Assembly (NCBI GenBank): GCA_012927585.1 | Contig: JABBOY010000022.1 | Span: 124,001-188,000, forward strand | Source of the DNA: Glaciimonas sp. | Lineage (GTDB): Bacteria; Pseudomonadota; Gammaproteobacteria; Burkholderiales; Burkholderiaceae_D | Reading direction: 5' to 3' | DNA length: 64,000 bases | In this document: positions 31,742 through 41,837 of the stretch, one piece after another | Layout of the letters: each line of letters starts with the position of its first letter | Position numbering within the stretch: position 1 is the first letter of the stretch | Translations under genes and position numbers: made by a program | Notes under the pieces: generated by a model | The model's database searches: none | What the model saw: only the letters and a program-made list of their open reading frames with translations | Told to the model about the DNA's origin: nothing

Positions 31742-33160
31742 TCAGGCTTGATGCAGGTGGTTGCGGCGGGCATCATGGGCCGCTAATTGGGCCAGTAGCG
31801 CCGAAGCCACCCGGGCCATGGGGCCGTCGGCACGACTGGTCAGGGCAATCGGCACCCGTGCGCCGAGCACCAAGCCGGAGCCGGTGGCACCCGCCAGATA
31901 CTCCAGCTGTTTAGCCAGTATATTGCCGGATTCCAGGTCGGGCACAACCAGGATGTCGGCATCCCCCGACACGGCTGATTTGATGTGCTTGACCTGCGCT
32001 GCGTGGGCCGAAATGGCGTTGTCAAAAGCCAGCGGGCCATCGAGTATGCCGCCCGTGATCTGGCCCCGCTCGGCCATCTTGCACAGCGCCGCGGCGTCCA
32101 GCGTGGACGGGATGTTGGGGTTGACGGTTTCCACTGCCGACAGGATGGCGACTTTGGGAATTTTTACGCCCATGATGCGAGCAAAGTCGATTGCGTTCTG
32201 GATAATGTCCACCTTTTCCTGCAGGCTGGGGCGGATGTTGAGCGCGGCGTCGGTGACCAGCAGCGGCTTGCTATATAGCGGCACATCGAAACGGAATACA
32301 TGCGACATGCGCCGTCCAGTGCGCAGTGCCGGGCGGCCCAGTACCGCGTGAATCAGCTCGTCGGTATGCAGACTGCCTTTCATCAGCACCTCCACTTCAC
32401 CATTGGCGGCCATATCGGCTGCCTTTTCCGCGGCCGCATGGCTGTGCGGCACCGAGATAATTTCAACGCCCGTCAGGTCGATGCCAGCTTCTTCGGCAAT
32501 GTGGCGGATGCGTACCTCGGGACCGATCAGCACAGGCACTATCAAGCCGTAGCCGGCTGAATCGATGGCACCGCTAAGCGACTCCACATCGCAGGGGTGT
32601 ACTACTGCACAACGTACTGCCGACATGCCAGTACTTAGCGCTAGTAGTTCTGTGAAACGGGCTTCAGGATCAAACAACTGGATGTGCGGCGCATGGACGC
32701 GCGGCAGGCGCACTTTTTTGGTGGGAGCCAGCACCCGGGCCATGCCGTACAGCACGCGGTCGCCTTTTTGGTTGACTACCTGGCAATCCAGTTCGACATG
32801 CTTCTTAGCGTCGTCCTTACTCACCACCGTGGCCGTCACGGTGAGCGTGTCACCAATCCGAACCGGTTTTGTGAAGTGCAACGCCTGCTCCAGATAAATA
32901 GTGCCGGGGCCGGGAAACTGCGTACCCAGCAAGGCTGAAATCAACGCGCCGCCCCACATGCCGTGGGCAATCACTTCATGATACAAAGTATTGATGGCGT
33001 ACTCGGCATTCAAATGGGCAGGGTTGGAGTCGCCCGATACTGCTGCGAAGGCCTGGATGTCGGCCAGAGTTAAGGTACGTAGCAGACGGGCACTCTGGCC
33101 CAGCGTGATTTCGTCGTATGTGACGTTTTCAATCAGATCCGTGTTCAGGGTCATGTTCAT
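31742..33160 (-). CDS. MaoC-like hydratase / phosphate acyl(acetyl/butyryl)transferase fusion
   Basis: N-terminal MaoC (AVSGDSNPAHLNAEYA...IAHGMWGGALISALLG) and C-terminal Pta/Ptb domain (EVLMKGSLHTDELIHAVL; GGILDGPLAFDNAIS; DILVVPDLESGNILAKQLEYLAGA). Confidence 0.92.
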   Translation of the reverse strand: MNMTLNTDLIENVTYDEITLGQSARLLRTLTLADIQAFAAVSGDSNPAHLNAEYAINTLYHEVIAHGMWGGALISALLGTQFPGPGTIYLEQALHFTKPVRIGDTLTVTATVVSKDDAKKHVELDCQVVNQKGDRVLYGMARVLAPTKKVRLPRVHAPHIQLFDPEARFTELLALSTGMSAVRCAVVHPCDVESLSGAIDSAGYGLIVPVLIGPEVRIRHIAEEAGIDLTGVEIISVPHSHAAAEKAADMAANGEVEVLMKGSLHTDELIHAVLGRPALRTGRRMSHVFRFDVPLYSKPLLVTDAALNIRPSLQEKVDIIQNAIDFARIMGVKIPKVAILSAVETVNPNIPSTLDAAALCKMAERGQITGGILDGPLAFDNAISAHAAQVKHIKSAVSGDADILVVPDLESGNILAKQLEYLAGATGSGLVLGARVPIALTSRADGPMARVASALLAQLAAHDARRNHLHQA

Positions 33161-33209
33161 GGAATTTTCCAGTAGGCAATAGAGTAAGAAATAAGGAAAT
33201 TGCGGGAAG

Positions 33210-33989
33210 TCAGGCTACTGCGTGGCAGCCTGCATCGACGTAAATAGTCTGTCCTGTCATGCCCGAAGAGGCATCGGCGCATAGAAAAACACAGAGTCTG
33301 GCGATTTCATCAAGTGTGACAAGACGGCCCAGTGGCGCCTTGTGAATGGCATTTTTCATGAGATCGTCGAACTCGGGAATGCCCGAAGCGGCACGCGTCA
33401 GGATGGGGCCGGGCGACACGGCATGCACCCGGATGCGCTGGGGGCCCAGCTCCATCGCCATATATCGCACCAACGACTCCAGCGCCGCTTTCACCGGGCC
33501 CATCAGTCCGTAGTGGGGGACTGCTTCGTCGGCACCGAGATAACTCATGGTCAGCAGGCTGCCGCCTGCGGACATATGCGGCGCGCAGAATTTGGCCAGT
33601 GTGGCAAACGAGTGGCACGACACTTCCACGGCTCGGGCAAAGCCGATGCTGGTGCTATCGGTTACCTTGCAGTGCAAGTCTTCCAGCGGCGCCCAGGCAA
33701 TCGAGTGCACCACAAAGTCCAGTCGGCCCATCCGGGCCACAGCGTGCTCCACCAGTGCCTGCAGATCACCCGGCTGCTCGACGTTGCAGGACATGAGATC
33801 GATGCCGGCCGCCTTGGTCAGCGGTTCGATGAAAGGCCGGGCCTTTTCGCTCAGGCACGAAGCTACCACCTCGGCGCCCTGCTGGCGCGCCATCTGGGCG
33901 CAGCCCCAGGCGATGCTGTGTTCATTAGCGAGGCCCAGAATGAGGCCTTTTTTGCCGGCCAGGTTGAAGAAATGGTTGTCGTTGGTCAT
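33210..33989 (-). CDS. fabI: Enoyl-ACP reductase, FabI-type
   Basis: GLANEHSIAWGCAQMARQQGAEV; SYLGADEAVPHYGLMGPVKAALES (Y-x6-K); VSPGPILTRAASGI. Confidence 0.9.
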   Translation of the reverse strand: MTNDNHFFNLAGKKGLILGLANEHSIAWGCAQMARQQGAEVVASCLSEKARPFIEPLTKAAGIDLMSCNVEQPGDLQALVEHAVARMGRLDFVVHSIAWAPLEDLHCKVTDSTSIGFARAVEVSCHSFATLAKFCAPHMSAGGSLLTMSYLGADEAVPHYGLMGPVKAALESLVRYMAMELGPQRIRVHAVSPGPILTRAASGIPEFDDLMKNAIHKAPLGRLVTLDEIARLCVFLCADASSGMTGQTIYVDAGCHAVA

Positions 33990-34306
33990 ATGGGTATTTC
34001 ACAAAAAATATCAGTGGGTATAGCCAAGGTAAGCAATCCGTTTAACAGGAACATACGCATTCCATTTCTACATCAACCGTGCACTTTGTCGGCTTCGCTG
34101 GCCGTACCTGCGTACTGTCTGCGTTTTGTCTACACCTGCCTGCACATTCACGATTGATGTAGAAACGCAATCAGGTGGCCTTTGAACGGTCAAGTGTTGC
34201 CGTTTTATGCGCAAATCTTAGAACGTATTTTGTGGAAAATTGGACTGATAAAGCGTTAACCAAACCTTCTATACACCGGTGCAATTCGGCTGTCAGGCGG
34301 CCGGGC

Positions 34307-36397
34307 TTAGAATTCTTCCCAATCGCTATCCGAGGCGGCTTTAGGATGCACAATCACGCTTCGTTTGGCTGTTCCGCTTGCCAAACGGGCCGCAATCGGC
34401 TGCTTAACGGGCAGCGCGGCAGTGTGTCGAACGCGCCCTATCGGGATAGCGGCCGACATCCCGTTGAGTTTGAAGGCGCTCACTACCTGGGCTAGTTGGG
34501 CAGCCTGCTCCTGCAGGGCTTCGGACGCTGCTGCCGCTTGTTCCACCAGCGCGGCATTTTGCTGCGTGACTTCATCCATTTGCGCCACCGCCTGGTTGAC
34601 TTGCTCGATACCCTGGCTTTGTTCCTGGCTGGCAGAGGTGATCTCGGCCATGATGTCGGCCACTTTTTTAACGCTGGAGACAATCTCCTGCATGGTCGCG
34701 CCGGCCTGCCCCACCAGCGTGCTGCCGGCATTGACTTTTTGCGCCGAGTCGTCGATCAAGGCCTTGATTTCCTTGGCAGCGGAAGCCGAGCGTTGTGCCA
34801 GGCTGCGCACTTCGGTGGCTACCACCGCGAAACCGCGCCCCTGTTCGCCGGCGCGCGCGGCCTCGACTGCCGCATTCAAGGCCAGGATATTGGTCTGAAA
34901 AGCGATACCGTCGATGACGCTGATGATGTCGGCGATTTTTCTGGCTGAGGCATTGATGTCATGCATGGTATCAACCACTTGGGCTACCACCGCACCGCCT
35001 TTGACTGCTACTTCCGATGCCGATGCCGCCAACTGGTTGGCCTGGCGCGCATTGTCGGCATTTTGCTTGACGGTGCCGGTTAGTTCTTCCATTGAGGCGG
35101 CGGTCTGTTCCAGCGTGCTGGCTTGTTCTTCGGTACGCGACGACAGGTCGAAGTTGCCGGCGGCAATCTGGCTGGAGGCAGCCGCTATCGAGTCGGTGCC
35201 GCTACGCACGTTGCCGACGATGGTGGCCAGATGGTCGCGCATGCTCCGCATCGCAAACAATAGGCTGGACTGGTCGCCCGGTTTGAGTTCGATGGTTGCC
35301 GCCAGATCGCCGGCAGCGATTTTTTCGACAATTGAAGCGGCATACGCCGGTTCGCCGCCGAGTTGACGCAGCAGACCACGAGTGATGAGGAAATTGATGT
35401 AGGCCGCCAGCAGACTAAGCAATAAGATGACGCCGCTGAGCAGATACCTGATAGTGGTCAACTGTGCGACGCGGCCTGCGAGCATGGCTTCCAATTCCAC
35501 CAGCGCGACTTCATTGAGCTGGTACTGGGTGTCGATGGCAACCGTGAACTGGTTAAAATAGTCGGGGGCAGGAAACTGTAGTTGTTCCGCCTTGACGATT
35601 TCGTTTCGTGCCAGTTGGATTACCTGAGTGGCGGTGGCAAGCGCAGCTTGGCTGGGTGCGGCTAATTTTTCTTTGAGTTGCGGGCTATGCGAAACGGCTC
35701 TTTCGAGTGAATCGCTTACGCCTGAGTAATGATCATTGGCCTTGTCGAGCAATGCGATTACTTTCATGCGATCTTCCACCGTTGCGCTCTGCGCAGCCAG
35801 CAAGCCGGCACCCGTGGCACGCGTCTGGCCAAATATCTCGGCCAGCATTGGCGCTTGCACCAGCACCGCGTCGATCAGGTAGTAGCTCTGCGCTTCAGGG
35901 TCAAGACTGAGCAGGAAATATTCCATCAATAGCGATTTGACCCTGAATAACTGGGCAATCATTGCGGTGTGCGCGGCGAAGCTCTCCGGTGCTGAAATCG
36001 CGCCTTGCGCTATTTTGCCCTTAAGTACGTTCCAGTCGTTGGTGGTTTGCAGCCAGGCGCTGGCGAGCGCGGGCTGGGTGATGTTTTTGTGCAATTCGGC
36101 ATCAAGCGCAGCGAAGGCCAGATCGGTTTCTGCCATCTTGCTAACGCGCTTCGGCTGGGCTGCGGTATTGCCGTTCAAAACCATCGCAGACAAGCCACGA
36201 TGCTGCTGCGCCATTTTCAGTGCCTGGAAAACTAGACGCATCGGAGCCAGGCCACGGGTTTCCAGCCGGGTAGTACTAATGACTTTGCCGGATTCATTGA
36301 TATACAGAATGAACGGCGCGACCACTAGAATCACGCCGAGTAGAGCCAAAAGGACAAATTTTTGCCATAGTCGGAGTCGGTTTAATAGCGCATTCAT
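34307..36397 (-). CDS. Methyl-accepting chemotaxis protein with large nitrate/nitrite-sensor (NIT)-like periplasmic region and C-terminal DWEEF tail
   Basis: [40 protein letters not shown]...[14 protein letters not shown]...; MCP signalling domain; DSDWEEF end. Sensor-domain label is tentative. Confidence 0.9.
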   Translation of the reverse strand: MNALLNRLRLWQKFVLLALLGVILVVAPFILYINESGKVISTTRLETRGLAPMRLVFQALKMAQQHRGLSAMVLNGNTAAQPKRVSKMAETDLAFAALDAELHKNITQPALASAWLQTTNDWNVLKGKIAQGAISAPESFAAHTAMIAQLFRVKSLLMEYFLLSLDPEAQSYYLIDAVLVQAPMLAEIFGQTRATGAGLLAAQSATVEDRMKVIALLDKANDHYSGVSDSLERAVSHSPQLKEKLAAPSQAALATATQVIQLARNEIVKAEQLQFPAPDYFNQFTVAIDTQYQLNEVALVELEAMLAGRVAQLTTIRYLLSGVILLLSLLAAYINFLITRGLLRQLGGEPAYAASIVEKIAAGDLAATIELKPGDQSSLLFAMRSMRDHLATIVGNVRSGTDSIAAASSQIAAGNFDLSSRTEEQASTLEQTAASMEELTGTVKQNADNARQANQLAASASEVAVKGGAVVAQVVDTMHDINASARKIADIISVIDGIAFQTNILALNAAVEAARAGEQGRGFAVVATEVRSLAQRSASAAKEIKALIDDSAQKVNAGSTLVGQAGATMQEIVSSVKKVADIMAEITSASQEQSQGIEQVNQAVAQMDEVTQQNAALVEQAAAASEALQEQAAQLAQVVSAFKLNGMSAAIPIGRVRHTAALPVKQPIAARLASGTAKRSVIVHPKAASDSDWEEF
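34498..35209. repeat. Near-identical 712-bp direct repeat (copy 2), inside MCP 2
   Basis: See 28979-29690. Confidence 0.95.
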
Positions 36398-36764
36398 TGT
36401 GTTAGTGTTCCTTTGGAAAGTGTGCTGATTGCGCATTTTGAACTGCATGCCTGCAAGGAAAATCATGTTGTAACGAAAACATTTCTCCCGGACTATATCC
36501 TGTAATCGCGCCCAACAAATTGCTTTATGTTAAGTACTGATATACCGCGCGCTCATAATCGAAAAAACATGATGTGCGACATTCACGCGCTGTCAGGCAG
36601 CACGAGCAAGAAGAGGGCGGGTTTGGATAACAGTATCTACGAGAGTATGGTTGGCACTGCACTTGCACAGCCCGATTGCCGTCTCGGCAATTACACCATT
36701 TCGTGCCTTTCGTGGGCAAGTGCGGCACCTTACTGATGCACTTGAAACATGCCGATGGCGTATT

Positions 36765-38327
36765 TCAGTCCAGCCGCGGATAACCGGTAATTTGCTGAAT
36801 TTTCCGATATAGCGGTTGTAGACGCCGGTACATTTTTTGATACACATGACGATATAGCGCATCATAAATTTGATGATTTTTCGGGATCGGCTCGAAGACT
36901 TTGCCAACCCGAGTCATCGCCTTGATCGCGCTAGTGAAATCAGGGTACAAGCCGAGGCCGACCGCCGCATCGATGGCCGCACCAAGGCCGGAAGTTTCGT
37001 AAATATGCGGCCGCACGGTCGGCAAGCCGAAGATGTCGGCGGTCAGTTGCATCGCCGCGTCGCTTTGCGAACCGCCGCCCGAAACACGCAGTTCGGTAAT
37101 CGGCACGCCGCTACGTTTTTCGATGCGCTCCTTGCCCTCGCGCAGCGCATACGCCAAGCCCTCGAGTATCGCTCGGTACATGTGAGCGCGGGTATGCACA
37201 TCGCCAAAGCCGATGATGGCGCCTTTCGCTTCCGGGCCGGGTATCTTGATGCCAGGCGACCAGTACGGCTGTAGCATCAAACCCATCGAGCCGGGCGGCA
37301 CCGCATTGACCAGTGCATCGAACAACTCTTCAGCCGCGACGCCTTGCTCCGCCGCCTGGTGTTTTTCATGATGGCCGAATTGTTCCTTGAACCAGTTGAC
37401 CATCCAGTAACCGCGAAAAATCTGCACTTCGGTACTGTAAGAGCCAGGTATTGCTGCCGGATACGGCGGGATATACGGCGTGACTTCCAGGTATTTCGTG
37501 CTGGTGGTATTGATCGTCGCAGTAGTACCGTAGCTGAGGCAGCCGATATGCGGCTGCTGGCAACCGGCGCCTATCACTTCGCAAGCTTTGTCGGCGGCGG
37601 CGGCAACCAGCGCCGTACCGATAGGTATCCCGGTGTCGGCGGCAGCGGCGGCGTTAATCTGACCGATGATGGCGCCGGGCGGTACCAGATCCGGTAGCGA
37701 ACCGGGCTTGATCGCCAGTGCCTGCCATTTCCAATCATTGTGGCCGGCCCATTTGAGCCGTTTGTAATCGAATGGCAGATAACCGACTTGGGAGCCGATC
37801 GAATCGACAAAACTGCCGCACAGGCGGTAGTTCAGGTAACCCGACAGCATCAGGTATTTTTCGGTCTTGTCCCAGATATCGGGTTGATTGACCTTGATCC
37901 AGTTGGCTTCCGCTTCGCCACGGAAATAATTGATCGTGTTTTCGACGCCAGCCAGTTTGAATGCCATCCGCCACAGCGGATTAATCGGCGGCACTTGGTC
38001 GGTACGGCGCTGATCGAGCCAGGTAATGGCCGCACGCAGTGGCTTGCCATGCCGATCCAGGTTGATCATCGTGCCACGCTGGGTGGTTACTGCCACGCCT
38101 TTGATTGCAGACGGCGGTATCGGATTTTGGGCCCACAGCCGTTGGCACGCGGTGCATACGGCTTGCCAATAATCTTCGGGATCGTGCTCGGCCCAGCCGG
38201 GATGTTCGGAAAAATAGGCTTCCAGATGGACTTGCGCCTTGCCCACGATATTGCCATGCAAATCGAATAGCAACGCGCGCACACTTTGCGTGCCGTTGTC
38301 GATCGACAGAATATATTGTCTGTGCAT
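36765..38327 (-). CDS. FGGY-family carbohydrate kinase
   Basis: YILSIDNGTQSVRALLFD...GVAVTTQRGTMINLDRHGKPLRAAITWLDQR...LRVSGGGSQSDAAMQLTADIFGLPTVRP. Confidence 0.9.
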   Translation of the reverse strand: MHRQYILSIDNGTQSVRALLFDLHGNIVGKAQVHLEAYFSEHPGWAEHDPEDYWQAVCTACQRLWAQNPIPPSAIKGVAVTTQRGTMINLDRHGKPLRAAITWLDQRRTDQVPPINPLWRMAFKLAGVENTINYFRGEAEANWIKVNQPDIWDKTEKYLMLSGYLNYRLCGSFVDSIGSQVGYLPFDYKRLKWAGHNDWKWQALAIKPGSLPDLVPPGAIIGQINAAAAADTGIPIGTALVAAAADKACEVIGAGCQQPHIGCLSYGTTATINTTSTKYLEVTPYIPPYPAAIPGSYSTEVQIFRGYWMVNWFKEQFGHHEKHQAAEQGVAAEELFDALVNAVPPGSMGLMLQPYWSPGIKIPGPEAKGAIIGFGDVHTRAHMYRAILEGLAYALREGKERIEKRSGVPITELRVSGGGSQSDAAMQLTADIFGLPTVRPHIYETSGLGAAIDAAVGLGLYPDFTSAIKAMTRVGKVFEPIPKNHQIYDALYRHVYQKMYRRLQPLYRKIQQITGYPRLD

Positions 38328-38381
38328 ACGCCTCCCCGTAATCTTATTTTTTTGTAGTTGTTCGCTGTTAAGGTAACTACG

Positions 38382-40019
38382 CTATGGCGCTGTAATCGGC
38401 GATTGACGCCAATCTTCGATCTGCTCCTGCGGTGGCAGGCTGTAACACAGCCGCCATAATTCCAGATAAGCCGTTTGCTCGGCCTCCCAGCGCGCATCGC
38501 TCCAGCCCAATTCCGGCTGGCAAATGGCCCGGATGCGCGGCAGGATTTCTGCGCCGCCGCCGCGCAACAACAAGCCGAGACGGGTACGACGTAGCAGCAA
38601 GTCTTCCAGATGCATTACCGCTTCAGTGCGCGCCGTCCAGCGCAATTCGACCCATAAGGTTTCAGTGCCATCGATGATTTTCAGTTCATTTTTTTGCGCG
38701 GCTGCCAGTACTGAGCACGCATGCCGGCCGTAGTGGCCTTGCAGGCGTTGCCGTTGTTGTGTCGTCAGTGCCGCATTTGCAGGCAATGCCTGGGATTGAC
38801 TGAAAATTGGTGTGATTTGCAAAGTATTTTTCCAGTGCGGCAGCAGCGGCGCGACATGCTTTAACGCATCCAGCGCAATCAGGCGGAATGTCGTCAGTTT
38901 GCCGCCCGTCACGGTCAACAAACCTTGCTCCAGCCAGACCGCGTGATCGCGCCCTTCTTTGGATGGATCGCTTTTACCGGTATCGATTACCGGACGCACA
39001 CCGGCATAGGTCGCGATGATGTCGTCCAGTGTCAGTTGCAATTGCGGGAACTGGTAGTCGAGCGCCGCCATCAGATAGCGGACCTCATCCGGCGTGATTG
39101 CCGCTTCCAGCCGCATGTCGGCATTGTGATCGAGGTCGGTGGTGCCGACCAGGGTCACGCCTTCCCAGGGAAAGGCGAATACCGGGCGGCCATCCTTTGG
39201 ATGCATCAGGCTGATCGCCTGCGCAACCGGCAAGCGCCAGGCCGGCAATACCAGATGGCTACCGCGCAAGGGACGCAGTTTTGGTAGGGAGCCCTGTTGC
39301 TGCCGCAAACCGTCGGCCCACGCGCCGGTGGCGTTAATGATCACTTTGGCGTGGACATGATGGACCTCACCGCTGATCGCATCGGCCAGTTCGACACCGC
39401 TCGCACGGCCATCGGTGCGCAGCAATTGGCGCACGGCCAGGTAGTTGACCGCAACTCCGCCGGCGCTGATGGCTTCCTGCAATACCCGCAGCACCAATCG
39501 CGCATCGTCGGTCTTGGCATCGTTGTAGCACATGCCGCCGTTCAAACCGGCTTGTTCGATGTGAGGCGCCAGCAGCAAAAAATCGTCTGCTGGATAGTAA
39601 TGGCGGGATCGCTGGCCTGCCATCAAGTCATACATTGCCAGCCCCAGCGAGAATAGCCAACGCCCCGGTTTGCGTCCCCGATAGTTAGCGAATGCAAAGC
39701 TTTGCTGGTCAACCAGGCCAGCGGCTTCTTGTAGCAGATTCTGCCGTTCTTGCACTGAATCGCGGGTGACCAGCAATTTGCCTTCCTTGATATAGCGCAG
39801 GCCGCCATGCACCAGCTTTGAGGAGCGGCTCGACGTGCCCCACGCAAAATCGCGTTGCTCCACCAGCAAGGCTTTCAGGCCACGGCGCGATGCCTCCAGC
39901 AAGATACCGGCGCCGGTGATGCCGCCGCCGACAATCACAATATCCCAATCCTGCGCCAACCGCGCCGCCATTTGTTCACGCCATGATCCAGTCCACATCG
40001 CGCGGCGCATCGTATTCAT
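38382..40019 (-). CDS. FAD-dependent glycerol-3-phosphate dehydrogenase (GlpD family)
   Basis: DWDIVIVGGGITGAGILLEASRRGLKALLVEQRDFAWGTSSRSSKLVHGGLRYI. Internal ATG at 40019 overlaps the upstream stop (ATGA). Confidence 0.9.
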   Translation of the reverse strand: MNTMRRAMWTGSWREQMAARLAQDWDIVIVGGGITGAGILLEASRRGLKALLVEQRDFAWGTSSRSSKLVHGGLRYIKEGKLLVTRDSVQERQNLLQEAAGLVDQQSFAFANYRGRKPGRWLFSLGLAMYDLMAGQRSRHYYPADDFLLLAPHIEQAGLNGGMCYNDAKTDDARLVLRVLQEAISAGGVAVNYLAVRQLLRTDGRASGVELADAISGEVHHVHAKVIINATGAWADGLRQQQGSLPKLRPLRGSHLVLPAWRLPVAQAISLMHPKDGRPVFAFPWEGVTLVGTTDLDHNADMRLEAAITPDEVRYLMAALDYQFPQLQLTLDDIIATYAGVRPVIDTGKSDPSKEGRDHAVWLEQGLLTVTGGKLTTFRLIALDALKHVAPLLPHWKNTLQITPIFSQSQALPANAALTTQQRQRLQGHYGRHACSVLAAAQKNELKIIDGTETLWVELRWTARTEAVMHLEDLLLRRTRLGLLLRGGGAEILPRIRAICQPELGWSDARWEAEQTAYLELWRLCYSLPPQEQIEDWRQSPITAP

Positions 40020-41617
40020 GCTTCTTCCGGCAACAATTTGCCGGGGTTCATCATGCCGGTTGGATCGAAATAGCGGTATAACTGGCGCATTGCTGCCAAG
40101 CCGAGTGGGCCTTTTTCCGCCGCCAGGTACGGCGCGTGATCGGTACCGACGCCATGCTGATGGCTGATGGTGCCGCCATTGGCCACGATAGCTTCGCAAG
40201 CCGTGGTTTTCAGGCGCAGCCAGCGCGCATGATCCTGCTCAAAATTGCCTGCCAGCCGGTAAACAAAGGTCGTGTAGACACTCGCGCCCTGCGCATATAC
40301 ATGCGACAGATGCGTGTAGGCATGCACGCGCTCGCCACCGCCGGCCAGCGCGTCGGCCGCCGCGTATTCAATCGCTGCCATCATGCGCTTGACCTTCGGC
40401 CAATCGCATGCGGTTTCGATGGTATCGATCGCATAACCCTGCTGCCATAAGGAATTGCGCAGATACACGTTGCGGAACCGGTTCTGTTTCCACTTCTGCC
40501 CCATAGCCTGACCGACATGAATGCCGTTATGACTGCGGGCGATGTGCAGTGCGCTTTTGATTGCATTCGCGACGGTCGATTTCTGGCCGCTAGCGCCAAT
40601 CATCAGCAGGCATTTGTCGTCTTTGCAGCCACGCCAGCCAAGGTAACTTTGCAGCAATCCGACCATTTTTTTGTGGCCTGCCAGCGTCAGGGTAGTCAGG
40701 GTTTCGGTGGGATTGGACAGACGCAACATTGATAGCGGCAATTTGGCCTGGGCGATCATTCGTACCGTATCTTCGGCTTGATCCCAATTCGGGAAAAATA
40801 CCGCATGAAACACTTCCTGCTGTGGCAGCTGCGTGATCCGTACCGTCACTTCGGTCAAAATCCCGATCCGACCTTCCGAACCGAGCACCATTTCACGCAG
40901 ATCGGTACCGGCCGCCGAAGCCGGAAAAGTCGGGATATTCAGTGTACCGACTGGCGTTTCGATGCTTCCGCCGGCGAACAATTGTTCGATCCGGCCATAG
41001 CGCAACGATTGCTGGCCGGACGAGCGCGTCACGACCCAGCCACCGAGCGTCGAGTATTCAAATGATTGCGGGAAATGGCCGAGTGTGTAACCACGTGCGC
41101 GCAATTGGGCTTCCAGATCGGGGCCTAACACACCGGCACCAAAAGTCGCCAGTTGCGCTTTCTGGTCCAGATCGATGAGTCGCGACAGCCGCGACAAGTT
41201 GATGCTCAACACCGGTTGCTCGCCTGGCGGCACCGTCAAATGACCGACTACGCTGGTGCCGCCGCCATACGGAATCACCGCCGCGCCGCAGGCGCTTGCG
41301 TACTCAAGCAATGCGCGCACCTGTTCGCTGCTTTCAGGGAACGCAACCCCGTCTGGAAATGTACCGATCTCGCCAAAACGCATCTTCAGCCAATCCGGCA
41401 GACTTTGCCCGAGGCTGTTGCGCATCCGGGTTTCGGGGCTGGTATCGATCAAGCGGTGCGGCGCCAAGCGGCTAGGAGGGATGCCGCGGCAGGCCTGTGC
41501 TAGCGTCGCATCGATCGATGGCGTCGCTGCACCGATGCGTTGTTGCAGAAATTGCAGTGCATCCGCATTCAGCGCGAATGCTATCGTATCGTCACCCCAG
41601 CCGTTCCAGCGTCTCAT
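40016..41617 (-). CDS. FAD-binding oxidase, alkyldihydroxyacetonephosphate-synthase-like
   Basis: VIPYGGGTSVVGHLTVP...GVLGPDLEAQLRARGYTLGHFPQSFEYSTLGGWVVTRSSGQQSLRYGRIEQL...GTISHQHGVGTDHAPYL...FDPTGMMNPGKL. Confidence 0.88.
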   Translation of the reverse strand: MRRWNGWGDDTIAFALNADALQFLQQRIGAATPSIDATLAQACRGIPPSRLAPHRLIDTSPETRMRNSLGQSLPDWLKMRFGEIGTFPDGVAFPESSEQVRALLEYASACGAAVIPYGGGTSVVGHLTVPPGEQPVLSINLSRLSRLIDLDQKAQLATFGAGVLGPDLEAQLRARGYTLGHFPQSFEYSTLGGWVVTRSSGQQSLRYGRIEQLFAGGSIETPVGTLNIPTFPASAAGTDLREMVLGSEGRIGILTEVTVRITQLPQQEVFHAVFFPNWDQAEDTVRMIAQAKLPLSMLRLSNPTETLTTLTLAGHKKMVGLLQSYLGWRGCKDDKCLLMIGASGQKSTVANAIKSALHIARSHNGIHVGQAMGQKWKQNRFRNVYLRNSLWQQGYAIDTIETACDWPKVKRMMAAIEYAAADALAGGGERVHAYTHLSHVYAQGASVYTTFVYRLAGNFEQDHARWLRLKTTACEAIVANGGTISHQHGVGTDHAPYLAAEKGPLGLAAMRQLYRYFDPTGMMNPGKLLPEEA

Positions 41618-41837
41618 GTCCAGTTCCTTTTATGCATTACGGGGTTTGCTATGGCTATACTTGCAAGCTTCAATTTTTTCTAGGGCGGAAGCCGTAGACG
41701 GCAAGAACATTGCTTTAACACCGAGATTCCAACCGTGCGCCGTGCAGCAGAGTAAACGGACACCCGACTGTCGCAACAAGCATAACCAACCACTTCGATG
41801 ACGTATTGCGCTTTCATGACAATTGATTTGTTCCATC

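Noticed and set aside
28979-35209. The 712-bp repeat considered as an IS element
   Set aside because: It encodes the conserved MCP signalling domain in frame in both copies, with no terminal inverted repeats or transposase.
28845-35366. Pairs of identical + strand ORFs (29395-29940 vs 34914-35366; 28845-29429 vs 34496-34948; 28939-29379 vs 34365-34898)
   Set aside because: They are antisense shadows of the 712-bp repeat inside the two MCP genes, not extra duplicated genes.
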